A program made the translations under genes and the position numbers. From the NCBI RefSeq assembly GCF_016756615.1, contig NZ_AP023262.1, forward strand, positions 744,001 to 808,000: a DNA stretch of 64,000 nucleotides, in the 5' to 3' direction. Under the pieces are notes generated by a model. That model was not told the origin of the DNA, made no database searches, and saw only the letters and a list, made by a program, of their open reading frames with translations. Each line of letters begins with the position of its first letter. Position 1 is the first letter of the stretch. The DNA is from Mesorhizobium sp. L-8-3 (GTDB lineage: Bacteria; Pseudomonadota; Alphaproteobacteria; Rhizobiales; Rhizobiaceae). Shown here piece after piece: positions 18,848 to 28,603 of the stretch.

Positions 18848-19777
18848 ATGACGGCGGAGACGACAGGAAAGCGGCCCGTTCGATGGCACATCGGCGTGTT
18901 CCTCGCGCCGGCGGTGCTCATCTACACCGCGATCATGATCCTGCCGCTGTTCGGCACGCTTCAGCTTTCGCTGTTCCGGACCGAGGCGCAGACCCAGATC
19001 TTCGTCGGCCTCGACAATTTCAGGCGGCTGTTCACCGACCCGACGCTGTCGAAGAGCTTCTGGAACGCGCTCGGCAACAACTTCTGGTTCTTCATCGTCC
19101 ATATGGTCGTGCAGAACCCGATCGGCGTCATGCTGGCGGCACTCTTGTCCAGCCCGAAGCTGCGCTTCGCCGCCTTCTACCGCACGGCGATCTTCATCCC
19201 GACCATCCTGTCCTTCGTCATCGTCGGCTTCGCCTGGAAGCTCATCCTCTCGCCGCTCTGGGGTGTGGCGCCGAACCTGCTCGACCTCGTCGGCCTGAAG
19301 AGCCTGTTCTCGCCCTGGCTCGGCAAGGAGGAATATGCGCTCACCACGTTGAGCCTGATCTCGGTCTGGCAGTTCATCGGCATACCGATGATGCTGATCT
19401 ATGCGGCGATGCTCTCCATTCCCGACGAGGTGATCGAGGCGGCCGAATGCGACGGTGTCACCGGCATGGCGCAGTTCTGGAAGATCAAGCTGCCGCTGAT
19501 CCTGCCGTCGATCGGCATCATCTCGATCCTCACCTTCGTCGGCAATTTCAATGCTTTCGACCTGATCTACTCCGCGCAGGGTGCGCTGGCGGGGCCGAAT
19601 TTCTCCACCGACATCCTCGGCACCTTCCTCTACCGCACCTTCTTCGGTTTCCAGCTGCAGCTCGGTGATCGCAATATGGGCTCGACCATTGCCTCGATGA
19701 TGTTCTTCATCATCCTGACGGGCGTCTGCATCTATCTCTTCGCCATCCAGACGCGTCTGCGTCGGTACCAGTTCTAA
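18848..19777 (+). CDS. Sugar ABC transporter permease (MalF/UgpA type)
   Basis: A 309-residue inner-membrane protein with six predicted membrane segments, the first at about residues 15-37 (GVFLAPAVLIYTAIMILPLF). The EAA loop is EVIEAAECDGVTGMAQFWKIKLPLILPS. The ATG at 18848 is followed by a normal N-terminus; the longer open frame upstream runs through the hairpin region and is rejected. About 200 bp of untranslated sequence precede it. It forms a pair with the next permease. Confidence 0.88.
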   Translation: MTAETTGKRPVRWHIGVFLAPAVLIYTAIMILPLFGTLQLSLFRTEAQTQIFVGLDNFRRLFTDPTLSKSFWNALGNNFWFFIVHMVVQNPIGVMLAALLSSPKLRFAAFYRTAIFIPTILSFVIVGFAWKLILSPLWGVAPNLLDLVGLKSLFSPWLGKEEYALTTLSLISVWQFIGIPMMLIYAAMLSIPDEVIEAAECDGVTGMAQFWKIKLPLILPSIGIISILTFVGNFNAFDLIYSAQGALAGPNFSTDILGTFLYRTFFGFQLQLGDRNMGSTIASMMFFIILTGVCIYLFAIQTRLRRYQF

Positions 19778-19788
19778 GGAGGCGGACG

Positions 19789-20628
19789 ATGAGCCAGGCC
19801 CGCTCTTCCCTTTCGCGTACTTTCGCGGCCCATGCCGTGCTGATCGCCTACACGGTGATTGCACTCTTCCCGGTCGTCGTGATCGTCATCAACTCGTTCA
19901 AGTCGCGCAACGCGATCTTCCGCTCGCCGCTGTCCCTGCCTTCGCCGGAAACCTTCGACCTCGTCGGCTACACGACCGTCATGGCGCAGGGCGACTTCGT
20001 TCTCTATTTCCAGAACAGCCTGATCGTCACCGTCGTGTCGCTGTTCCTGGTGCTCCTTTTCGGCGCCATGGCCGCCTTTGCCCTGTCGGAATACAATTTT
20101 CGCGGCAACACGCTGATGGGGCTCTATCTGGCCCTCGGCATCATGATCCCGATCCGGCTCGGCACGGTCGCGATCCTGCAACTCATGGTGGCCAGCGGCC
20201 TTGTCAATACACTGACGGCGCTCATCCTGGTCTACACGGCGCAGGGCCTGCCATTGTGTATCTTCATCCTCTCGGAATTCATGAAGTCGGTGTCGGCCGA
20301 CCTCAAGAACGCCGGCCGCATCGACGGCTTGTCGGAATACACGATCTTCTTCCGCCTGGTGCTGCCTCTGGTGCGGCCGGCCATGGCGACGGTCGCCGTC
20401 TTCACCATGATCCCGATCTGGAACGATTTGTGGTTCCCTCTGATTCTCGCGCCGGCCGAAGCCACCAAGACCGTCACGCTCGGCGCCCAGATCTTCATCG
20501 GCCAGTTCGTGACCAACTGGAACGCCGTGCTGGCGGCGCTGTCGCTCGCCATCCTCCCGGTGCTCATCCTCTATCTCATCTTCTCGCGGCAGCTGATCCG
20601 CGGCATCACCTCGGGAGCAGTCAAGTGA
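19789..20628 (+). CDS. Sugar ABC transporter permease (MalG/UgpE type)
   Basis: A 279-residue inner-membrane permease with about six helices. Its EAA loop reads KNAGRIDGLSEYTIFFRLVLPLVRP, where the first Ala positions are slightly altered. A clear GGAGG precedes the start, which is 11 bp after the first permease. The stop overlaps the GTG of the oxidoreductase gene by 4 bp (GTGA), coupling translation of transporter and enzyme. Confidence 0.88.
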   Translation: MSQARSSLSRTFAAHAVLIAYTVIALFPVVVIVINSFKSRNAIFRSPLSLPSPETFDLVGYTTVMAQGDFVLYFQNSLIVTVVSLFLVLLFGAMAAFALSEYNFRGNTLMGLYLALGIMIPIRLGTVAILQLMVASGLVNTLTALILVYTAQGLPLCIFILSEFMKSVSADLKNAGRIDGLSEYTIFFRLVLPLVRPAMATVAVFTMIPIWNDLWFPLILAPAEATKTVTLGAQIFIGQFVTNWNAVLAALSLAILPVLILYLIFSRQLIRGITSGAVK

Positions 20629-21686
20629 ACTCCGGCAAAGCCCTGCGCGTCGTCGTCGCCGGCCTCGGCAATATGGGTCGCAGCCACGCGCTCGCCTATC
20701 ACGCCAATCCCGGATTCGAGATCGCGGCCCTCGTCAACCGCACGGAGATCGCGCTGCCCGAGGGCCTGCGAGGCTATCGTCGCCGCGCATCCTTCGAGGA
20801 AGCGCTGCGCGAGGAAAAACCCGAGGTCGCCTCGATCAACACCTATTCCGACAGCCATGCCGACTATGCGGTGGCAGCATTGGAGGCGGGCTGCCACGTC
20901 TTCGTGGAAAAGCCGCTGGCGACGACGGTCGCCGACGCCCGCCGCGTGGTCGCGGCGGCGAAGGCCAACGGCCGCAAGCTGGTGATCGGCTACATATTGC
21001 GCCACCATCCCTCGTGGATCCAGCTGATCAAGGAGGCCCGCAAGCTCGGCGGCCCTTATGTGTTCCGCATGAACCTGAACCAGCAGTCGAGTGGCGCGAC
21101 CTGGGCGACCCACAAGCAGCTCATGAAGACGACATCGCCCATCGTCGACTGCGGCGTGCACTATCTCGACGTCATGTGCCAGATCGCTGACGGCAATCCG
21201 GTCGAGGTGCGCGGCATGGGCGTGCGGCTCAGCGGCGAAGTGGATGACGACATGTACAATTACGGCCATCTCCAGGTGCTGTTCGACGATGGTTCCGTCG
21301 GCTGGTACGAAGCGGGGTGGGGGCCGATGATGTCGGAGACGGCATTCTTCGTGAAGGACGTCATCTCACCCAGGGGCTGCGTGTCGATCGTGATGGGCGA
21401 AGGCGCCAGGTCGGACGACATCGACACCCACACCAAGACGTCCGTGATCCGCGTCCACCAGGCAGCGACGGGGCCGGACGGCCGCTTCGTCGTGCCCGAC
21501 CAGGATCTGTCGATGGAAGGCGAGCCGGACCACCAGGATCTGTGCGACCGCGAGCAGGCCTTCCTGCTGAGGGCGATCCGCGAGGACATCGACCTCGGCA
21601 GACATATGGACGATGCGGTGCGTTCGCTCGCCGTCTGCCTGGCCGCCGACGAAAGCGTGCGCAGCGGCCGCCCGATCAAGCTCTAA
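20625..21686 (+). CDS. Gfo/Idh/MocA-family NAD(P)-dependent oxidoreductase
   Basis: A 353-residue sugar or polyol dehydrogenase-like enzyme. The Rossmann fold starts at the N-terminus with [15 protein letters not shown]; the cofactor-proximal Lys is in [10 protein letters not shown], and the active-site His is in [10 protein letters not shown]. The start is a GTG overlapping the permease stop. Its place inside the ABC operon, between permease and ATPase, indicates that it acts on the imported sugar or a derivative. The nag genes alone would not need it, so the transported molecule may be a modified amino sugar or disaccharide. Confidence 0.85.
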   Translation: MNSGKALRVVVAGLGNMGRSHALAYHANPGFEIAALVNRTEIALPEGLRGYRRRASFEEALREEKPEVASINTYSDSHADYAVAALEAGCHVFVEKPLATTVADARRVVAAAKANGRKLVIGYILRHHPSWIQLIKEARKLGGPYVFRMNLNQQSSGATWATHKQLMKTTSPIVDCGVHYLDVMCQIADGNPVEVRGMGVRLSGEVDDDMYNYGHLQVLFDDGSVGWYEAGWGPMMSETAFFVKDVISPRGCVSIVMGEGARSDDIDTHTKTSVIRVHQAATGPDGRFVVPDQDLSMEGEPDHQDLCDREQAFLLRAIREDIDLGRHMDDAVRSLAVCLAADESVRSGRPIKL

Positions 21687-21697
21687 AGGAACAGGTT

Positions 21698-22696
<999 letters not shown>

Positions 22697-22780
22697 GATA
22701 GCGGGCGCTCCCGCCGTCGATGGTGTCGGGCCGGGGACAGGCGATCCCTGACCCTGTCCTCTGTTGCGCCGGGCTGGGCC

Positions 22781-22837
22781 CCTCATCCGCCTGCCCGTCC
22801 TCCGCAGCAGCTGCGGAGGACGGGCAGGCAGATGAGG
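22781..22837. terminator. 57-bp palindrome between convergent genes
   Basis: An inner perfect 17-bp stem (22791-22807 with 22811-22827, 3-nt loop) is extended by a further 7-bp pair (22781-22787 with 22831-22837) across a 3-bp internal bulge. It lies 85 bp after the ABC ATPase stop and 42 bp from the stop of the convergent FAH-family gene. Its position and symmetry suit a bidirectional terminator, although it has no T-tract. Confidence 0.65.
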
Positions 22838-22878
22838 GTCAGCGTCGGCGGTCGACGAATAAGCCGTCGCGGCGCCGG

Positions 22879-23724
22879 TCAGGCGTCCGGCCGGACCTTC
22901 TGTTTCTGCGTGCCCAGCCCTTCGATGCCGAGCTCGATCACGTCGCCCGACTTCAGGTAGCGCGGCGGCTTCATGCCCATACCGACGCCGGGCGGGGTGC
23001 CGGTGGAGATGATGTCGCCCGGTCTCAGGCTCATGAACCGGCTGAGATAGGAGACCAGGAAGGCGACGCCATAGACCATCGTCCTGGTCGAGCCGTCCTG
23101 CACAGTTTCGCCGTTGACCTTCAGCCACATCTTCAGGTCCTGCGGGTCGGCAACCTCGTCCTTCGTCACCAGCCAGGGGCCGGTCGGTCCGAAGCTGTCG
23201 CAGGACTTGCCCTTGGTCCACTGGCCCGAGCGCTCGGTCTGAAAGGCACGTTCGGAAACGTCGTTCACCACGCAATAGCCGGCGACGTAGTCGAGCGCGT
23301 CGGCTTCGCTCACATATTTAGCCGTCTTGCCGATGACGACTCCGAGCTCGACTTCCCAGTCGGTCTTTTCGGAGCCGCGCGGAATGAGCACGTCGTCGTC
23401 GGGGCCGACGATCGCAGAGGTTGCCTTCATGAAGATGATCGGCTCCGGCGGGACCGTCGCGCCGGTCTCGGCCGCGTGATCGGAATAGTTGAGCCCAATG
23501 CAGATGAACTTGCCCGTGCCGGAGACGCAAGGCCCGAGACGCGGCGTGCCGGCGACGGCGGGCAGTGCCTTCGGGTCGAGCGCGGCGAGCCTCGCCAGCG
23601 TTGCCGGTTCGAGGGCGGCTCCGGCAAAATCGGGGACATGCTCCGAAAGATCGCGGATCACACCGTCGGCATCGATCAGACCCGGGCGCTCATTGCCCGG
23701 CTCGCCATAACGCAGCAATTTCAT
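22879..23724 (-). CDS. Fumarylacetoacetate hydrolase-family protein
   Basis: A 281-residue FAH-fold enzyme that hydrolyses C-C bonds of 2,4-diketo acids. The metal-binding region is visible in GLNYSDHA, IIFMKATSAI, DWEVELGVVIGK (two acidic ligands) and the loop DVSERAFQTERSGQWTKGKSCD; the C-terminus has PGDIISTGTPPGVGMG. The paired SDR gene upstream makes L-2,4-diketo-3-deoxyfuconate or -rhamnonate hydrolase (the non-phosphorylated L-fucose/L-rhamnose route) the best guess. Annotation as ureidoglycolate lyase would not fit the context. It is 23 bp downstream of the SDR gene, in one operon. Confidence 0.8.
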   Translation of the reverse strand: MKLLRYGEPGNERPGLIDADGVIRDLSEHVPDFAGAALEPATLARLAALDPKALPAVAGTPRLGPCVSGTGKFICIGLNYSDHAAETGATVPPEPIIFMKATSAIVGPDDDVLIPRGSEKTDWEVELGVVIGKTAKYVSEADALDYVAGYCVVNDVSERAFQTERSGQWTKGKSCDSFGPTGPWLVTKDEVADPQDLKMWLKVNGETVQDGSTRTMVYGVAFLVSYLSRFMSLRPGDIISTGTPPGVGMGMKPPRYLKSGDVIELGIEGLGTQKQKVRPDA

Positions 23725-23747
23725 GAGAGCTTCTCCGTGATGTCAGG

Positions 23748-24482
23748 TCAGATCGACCAGCCGCCGTCGATATTGTAGGTCTGGCCGGTCGTGTAGGTGG
23801 CGCCGGCGAGATAGACCGCCAGGTCGGCGATTTCCTCAGGGGTGCCGAGCCGGCCCATGGGCTGGCGCGCGATGAAGGCGGCGCGCGCGGCGTCATAGTC
23901 GCCCTGGGCACGCATGCGGTCCTCGAGCGACGGGCTCTCCACGGTGCCGGGGCAGATCGCGTTGCAGCGAATGCCCTTGCCGACGAAATCGGCGGCGACC
24001 GCCTTGGTCAGGCCGACGACGGCCGCCTTGGTCAGGCCATAGGCGAAACGGTTGGGCACGCCCTTGATGGAACCGGCCAGCGACGACATGTTGATGATCG
24101 AGCCGCCGCCGCGCTCGAGCATGCCGGGCAGCACGGCGCGGATGGTGCGGACCATCGAGCGCACATTGAGATCGAGGGCGAAGTCGAGTTCGGCGTCCTT
24201 CATGTCGAGGATCGTGCCGGCATGAACGAAGCCGGCGCAGTTGAACAGGACATCGACCGGCCCGATCTCCTTGAAGAAGGCCTCGACGTCGGCATCCTTC
24301 AGCACGTCGAGCTTGGCCGTGACGATGCCGGATTCGCCGTCGAGCTCGCGCAACAGCACCAGATTGACGTCGGTCGCGACGACCTTGGCGCCGGCACGCG
24401 CGAAAGCCAGGGCCGAGGCCCGGCCGATGCCCTGAGCCGCCGCCGTCACGACGGTCGTCTTGCCTTCCAAAGAACCGGACAT
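23748..24482 (-). CDS. SDR-family oxidoreductase (2-keto-3-deoxy-L-fuconate dehydrogenase-like)
   Basis: A 244-residue classical short-chain dehydrogenase. The cofactor motif is TAAAQGIGRASALAFARAGA, with the NNAG-equivalent FNCAG, catalytic Ser in NMSSLAGSI, YGLTK as the Tyr-x-x-x-Lys pair, and the C-terminal NIDGGWSI. An Asp at the end of the second strand (ATDVN) indicates NAD+. The ATG at 24482 starts the protein directly before the Rossmann fold. With the following FAH hydrolase it would form the last two steps of a deoxy-sugar acid pathway. Confidence 0.82.
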   Translation of the reverse strand: MSGSLEGKTTVVTAAAQGIGRASALAFARAGAKVVATDVNLVLLRELDGESGIVTAKLDVLKDADVEAFFKEIGPVDVLFNCAGFVHAGTILDMKDAELDFALDLNVRSMVRTIRAVLPGMLERGGGSIINMSSLAGSIKGVPNRFAYGLTKAAVVGLTKAVAADFVGKGIRCNAICPGTVESPSLEDRMRAQGDYDAARAAFIARQPMGRLGTPEEIADLAVYLAGATYTTGQTYNIDGGWSI

Positions 24483-24549
24483 AGTCTCTCCCCTACCGCA
24501 TCGGCCCGACGATCGATCTTCGCGAAGCAATGCGCATCGACACGAATCC

Positions 24550-24572
24550 TGGAACGTTCCTTGCACGTTCCA
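24550..24572. promoter_or_regulatory. Inverted repeat TGGAACGT-N7-ACGTTCCA upstream of the SDR operon
   Basis: A perfect 8-bp inverted repeat with a 7-nt spacer lies 68-90 bp before the SDR start. GGAACGTTCC inside it is itself a palindrome. It is a likely operator for the SDR-FAH operon; the regulator is not in the window. The rest of 24483-24666 shows no gene. Confidence 0.45.
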
Positions 24573-24666
24573 AGAAAGCGCGGCGCTCCAATGCCCGCGC
24601 ATTCGTAGATTTCCGCGCCGCCTGCGTCAACGACGCGTCTCGCATGCAGATGTCATTCCACTTCGC

Positions 24667-27042
24667 TCAATCGCCGTAGGGTACCCAGACGTTCTTCACC
24701 TCGATGGCGCGGCGGAGCAGCGTGTCGCTCTCTACCGCGTTCCAGTCGAGCGAGCGGCCGTTCGTGGTCCAGACCCGCTTCAGATTGCCGGTCGAATCGG
24801 CCTCCGCCTTCGCGCAGGTTTCGGCATCGGCCACGATCCACAGGCCGTCGACATCGTCGTGCTTGGCCAGCACGCCCGCGAGCTCCGCCGAGCGGCCCGT
24901 CACGATGTTGATGGCGCCTGCCGGCAAATCGGAATATTCGATGACCTGGTAGAGGTCGGTGGCGATCAGCGGATATCTCTGAGACGGCACTGCGACGACC
25001 GCGTTGCCCATGGCGAGCGCCGCTCCCGCCAGGGACACCAGACCGAGCAGGGGCATGTCGTCACCCGCCACGATGCCGACGACGCCGACCGGCTCGTGCA
25101 GCGCCAGCGCGACGGCGCGAGCGGGCGGCTGATGGACCCGGCCCTCGAACTTGTCGGCCTGGCCGGCATAGTCGAACAGACGCTCGATCGAAGCCTCGAC
25201 CTCCGCCCGTGCGGCCTTGGCGGATACTCCCGTGAGCACGGCGATGCGGCCGGCGAACTCCTCGGCGCGGATCGACAGGTTCTCGGCGAGGAAATAGAGC
25301 ACCTGGCTGCGGTTGAAGGCCGTCGCCTCGCCCCAGCTCCTGGTGGCCGCGCGCGCGGCCGTGACGGCGTCGCGTATGTCCTTGCGGTTGCCGAGGCCGA
25401 CATCGCCGACGAAACGCCCCTTCCGGTCCGCCACCACCAGCGAATAGTTGCCGTCGGGACGGACCTGCTTGCCGCCGATGAACAGCTTGGCCGTGCGGTC
25501 GATCGCGGGCGCTTCGGCCTCGGGGCGTTCGGCAATGGCCACGTCTGCTGCCGCCGGCTTGATCACGGCGCCGAAAGGCAGCTTCGACACGAGATATTCA
25601 TACATCCCTTCGCGCCCGCCTTCTCGGCCGAAGCCGCTCTCGCGATAGCCGCCGAAGCCGCAGGCGGCATCGAACATGTTGGTGCCGTTGACCCAGACGA
25701 CGCCGGCCTCGAGCTGCGGCGCGACATGCAGCGCCAGATTGATGTTCTCGCTCCACACCGAGGCGGCGAGGCCGTAACGCGTGTTGTTGGCGAGCTCGAC
25801 CGCCTCCTCCGTGTTGCGGAAGGTCATGGCGGCGAGCACCGGGCCGAACACCTCCTCCTGGGCGAGGATGTTGGCGGGCGACACACCGGTCGCCAGCGTC
25901 GGCAGATGGAAATAGCCCGTCTCCGGCAGTCGGGCATCGGGCTGCCAGCACACTGCACCCTGTCTGGCGCCTTCGGCCACGAGCCCACGGACCCGGTCGA
26001 GCTGCGTCTGGTCGACCAGCGGCCCGATATCGGTGTTCTTGTCGAGCGGGCTGCCGACAACCAGGCGCGCCATGCGCGTCTTGACTTTGGCGAGGAAGGC
26101 TTCGGCGACGCCTTCCTGCACGAGTAGGCGCGAGCCGGCGCAGCAGACCTGGCCCTGATTGAACCAGATGCCGTCGACCAGCCCTTCCACGGCGCTGTCG
26201 AGATCGGCGTCCTCGAACACGACGAAGGCCGACTTGCCGCCGAGTTCCAGCGACAGCTTCTTGCCCGATCCGGCCGTCGCCTTGCGGATGATCTTGCCGA
26301 CCTCGGACGAGCCGGTGAAGGCGATCTTGTCGATGCCGGAATGGTTGACGATCGCCGCGCCCGCCTCAGGGCCGCCCTGGACGATGTTGACCACGCCCTT
26401 CGGCACGCCGGCGCGCTCGCAGATCTCGGCAAAGAGGATCGCCGTCAGCGGCGTGAACTCGGCCGGCTTCAGCACCACGGTGCAGCCGGCAGCCAGCGCC
26501 GGCGCAATCTTCCAGGCCAGCATCAGCAGCGGGAAGTTCCAGGGGATGATCTGGCCGACCACGCCCGCCGCCTTGTGGCCGGGGAATTCGCGGTCGAGCG
26601 ACTGCGCCCAGCCCGCGTGATGGATGAAGTGGCGGATTGCCAGCGGCACGTCGATATCGCGGCTCTCGCGGATCGGCTTGCCGTTGTCGATCGATTCCAG
26701 CACCGCGAGCAGGCGCTGATGGCGCTGCATGGCGCGGCCGACGGCGTAGAGCACCTTGGCGCGGGCAAAGCCGGAAGAGGCCTGCCATTTCGGCAGCGCC
26801 TTGGTTGCGGCGGCAACCGCCGCGTCGATGTCGGCAGTGCCCGCATCGGCGACCTTGGCTAGGAGCTTGCCCGATGACGGCTCTGTCACGTCGAAGGTCC
26901 TGCCGCCGGCGGCCGCCGCCCAGACGCCGCCGATGAAGAGCGCTCTGGAAAAATCCCTGCCGGCGAGCCAGGCATCGGCCTCGTTGCGTGCTTCCGGCGC
27001 CGGGCCGTAGTCCATGGCGTTGTAGCGTTCGAGGATGTTCAT
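24667..27042 (-). CDS. Tandem-domain aldehyde dehydrogenase (ALDH16-like)
   Basis: A 791-residue protein, much longer than the usual 490. Residues about 30-490 form a complete ALDH domain with Asn169 (IIPWNF), Glu266 (LSLELGGK) and the catalytic Cys300 (NQGQVCCAGSR). Residues about 505-791 form a second, degenerate ALDH-like domain with recognisable segments (AFNRSQVLYFLAENL, EPVGVVGIVAGDD) but no GQxC motif. This is the architecture of bacterial ALDH16, where the second domain is structural. It lies downstream of deoC in the same direction, so oxidation of the acetaldehyde released from deoxyribose 5-phosphate is a sensible role. Confidence 0.85.
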   Translation of the reverse strand: MNILERYNAMDYGPAPEARNEADAWLAGRDFSRALFIGGVWAAAAGGRTFDVTEPSSGKLLAKVADAGTADIDAAVAAATKALPKWQASSGFARAKVLYAVGRAMQRHQRLLAVLESIDNGKPIRESRDIDVPLAIRHFIHHAGWAQSLDREFPGHKAAGVVGQIIPWNFPLLMLAWKIAPALAAGCTVVLKPAEFTPLTAILFAEICERAGVPKGVVNIVQGGPEAGAAIVNHSGIDKIAFTGSSEVGKIIRKATAGSGKKLSLELGGKSAFVVFEDADLDSAVEGLVDGIWFNQGQVCCAGSRLLVQEGVAEAFLAKVKTRMARLVVGSPLDKNTDIGPLVDQTQLDRVRGLVAEGARQGAVCWQPDARLPETGYFHLPTLATGVSPANILAQEEVFGPVLAAMTFRNTEEAVELANNTRYGLAASVWSENINLALHVAPQLEAGVVWVNGTNMFDAACGFGGYRESGFGREGGREGMYEYLVSKLPFGAVIKPAAADVAIAERPEAEAPAIDRTAKLFIGGKQVRPDGNYSLVVADRKGRFVGDVGLGNRKDIRDAVTAARAATRSWGEATAFNRSQVLYFLAENLSIRAEEFAGRIAVLTGVSAKAARAEVEASIERLFDYAGQADKFEGRVHQPPARAVALALHEPVGVVGIVAGDDMPLLGLVSLAGAALAMGNAVVAVPSQRYPLIATDLYQVIEYSDLPAGAINIVTGRSAELAGVLAKHDDVDGLWIVADAETCAKAEADSTGNLKRVWTTNGRSLDWNAVESDTLLRRAIEVKNVWVPYGD

Positions 27043-27135
27043 GATGGGTGTCTCCCGAGAAAGGGGAAATTCCGTTTTGGCAACCTGCAGGGTCCTGAAA
27101 TGAATCCGTAGCCAACTTCCGCGCGGTGGCGCCCG

Positions 27136-27297
27136 CTCACCCGGCCTCCGCTTCGCTCGGCCACCCTCTCCCCGAGGGGAGAGGAGGTTTTCGGACGTTG
27201 ACGCTTCACCCGACTAGGATGACGACTGGCCGTGGCGGTCCACGATCTCCTCTCCCCTTGGGGAGAGGGTGGCCGAGCGAAGCGGAGGCCGGGTGAG
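27136..27297. repeat. Large inverted repeat element (51-bp arms), copy 1
   Basis: The arms 27136-27186 and 27247-27297 are complementary over about 51 bp with one mismatch; the outer 38 bp are perfect. Each arm contains a small hairpin of its own (CTCTCCCC against GGGGAGAG). It fills the spacer between deoC and the aldehyde dehydrogenase gene. A second member of the family, sharing the outer part of the arms, is at 31748-31927. Such palindromes are dispersed in Rhizobiales genomes. Confidence 0.85.
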
Positions 27298-27337
27298 GGG
27301 GCACGCACGCTAGGAGAGCTCCGAGACTTGTCGGCGG

Positions 27338-28384
27338 TCACGCCATGGCGTGGCGGTGACCGGCCGAGTAATGGCCGGTGAGGTGATGTTCCAGCTGGCG
27401 TTCTATGTCGGTGAGCAGGCTCGACGCGCCGAAGCGGAAAAGCTCCGGCTCCAGCCACGGCCGGCCGAGTTCCTCTTTCATCAGCACCAGCCAGTCGAGC
27501 GCGCTCTTGGCGGTGGAGATGCCGCCGGCCGGCTTGAAGCCGATGAGATAGCCCGTCGCCTCGAAATAGGCGCGGATCGCGCGAACCATGGCGAGGCCTA
27601 CGGGCAGCGTGGCGTTGACGCTTTCCTTGCCTGTCGAGGTCTTGATGAAATCGGCGCCCGCCATCATCGCCACCATGGAGGCCAGCGTCACGTTCCGCAG
27701 CGTCGACAGGTCGCCGGTGCCGAGGATCACCTTGAGATGCGCTTCCCCGCAGGCCGCCCGCATGGCGACGATCTCGTCATAGAGCTCTTGCCATCTGGCC
27801 CCATAGACCAACCCGCGCGGGATGACGACGTCGATCTCGTCGGCCCCATCCTTCACCGAGGCCTCGATCTCCTGGAGCCTGGTCGACAGCGGCGCGAGGC
27901 CATGTGGAAAGGCCGTGGACACAGCGGCGACATGGACGCCGGAGCCCTTCAAGGCGTCGACGGCGGTCGCGACGAACGGGTGATAGACGCAGACCGCGGC
28001 CGGTCGGATCTTCGCCTCCGCGACCCCCAGCCCCTCGGCGATATCAGGCCGGAGCGGATTGAGAGCCTTGGCGCAGAGCCGGCGCACGCGCTCGTCGGTG
28101 TCGTTGCTGTTGAGCGTTGTCAGGTCCATCAGCGCGATGGCGCGCAACAGCCAGGCAGCCTGGTTGTCGGCCTTGATGCTGCGCCTCTTGGTCATGCTGG
28201 CGACGCGCCGCTCCAGCGCGCTGCGGTTGACGTAGCGCATCGCCTCAAGGAAACCGAGGTCGAGCGGCATGCCCGGGTTGCGGGCGATGCCATGGCTGGA
28301 GACATCGGGCACATTGGCCGCCACCAGCGGCAGCGGCGTAACCGTCGCCGTCCCGATCTCGGCTTCGCGAATCCTGGTGCTCAT
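27338..28384 (-). CDS. deoC: Deoxyribose-phosphate aldolase
   Basis: A 348-residue class I aldolase cleaving 2-deoxyribose 5-phosphate to acetaldehyde and glyceraldehyde 3-phosphate. The Schiff-base lysine is Lys248 in ADFIKTSTGKESV; a second conserved Lys is at position 284 in IGFKPAGGIS, and LKVILGTGDL holds the third. The long N-terminal extension of about 60 residues is typical of alphaproteobacterial and animal forms. The ATG is supported by AGGAGG nine bases upstream. Downstream, past a large palindrome, lies the tandem aldehyde dehydrogenase. Confidence 0.92.
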   Translation of the reverse strand: MSTRIREAEIGTATVTPLPLVAANVPDVSSHGIARNPGMPLDLGFLEAMRYVNRSALERRVASMTKRRSIKADNQAAWLLRAIALMDLTTLNSNDTDERVRRLCAKALNPLRPDIAEGLGVAEAKIRPAAVCVYHPFVATAVDALKGSGVHVAAVSTAFPHGLAPLSTRLQEIEASVKDGADEIDVVIPRGLVYGARWQELYDEIVAMRAACGEAHLKVILGTGDLSTLRNVTLASMVAMMAGADFIKTSTGKESVNATLPVGLAMVRAIRAYFEATGYLIGFKPAGGISTAKSALDWLVLMKEELGRPWLEPELFRFGASSLLTDIERQLEHHLTGHYSAGHRHAMA

Positions 28385-28603
28385 GCGCACTTTCCTCCTG
28401 CGCTCATGCGGCGTGGTCGACCGCTGCAGCGAAGGGAGGATAGCCCGCGAGGCGCCGCTTCACGAGTCCCGAGGAAGCTGGATGGAGAAAAAACGACCCG
28501 GGACGACCGGCAACGAACCCATCCGATCAGGGCGCGCAAATGACCAGCTCGACTGCTGATATGCCGGGTCGGGTTTCCCCAGGCTCCGGCCGATTCGAAA
28601 AAT

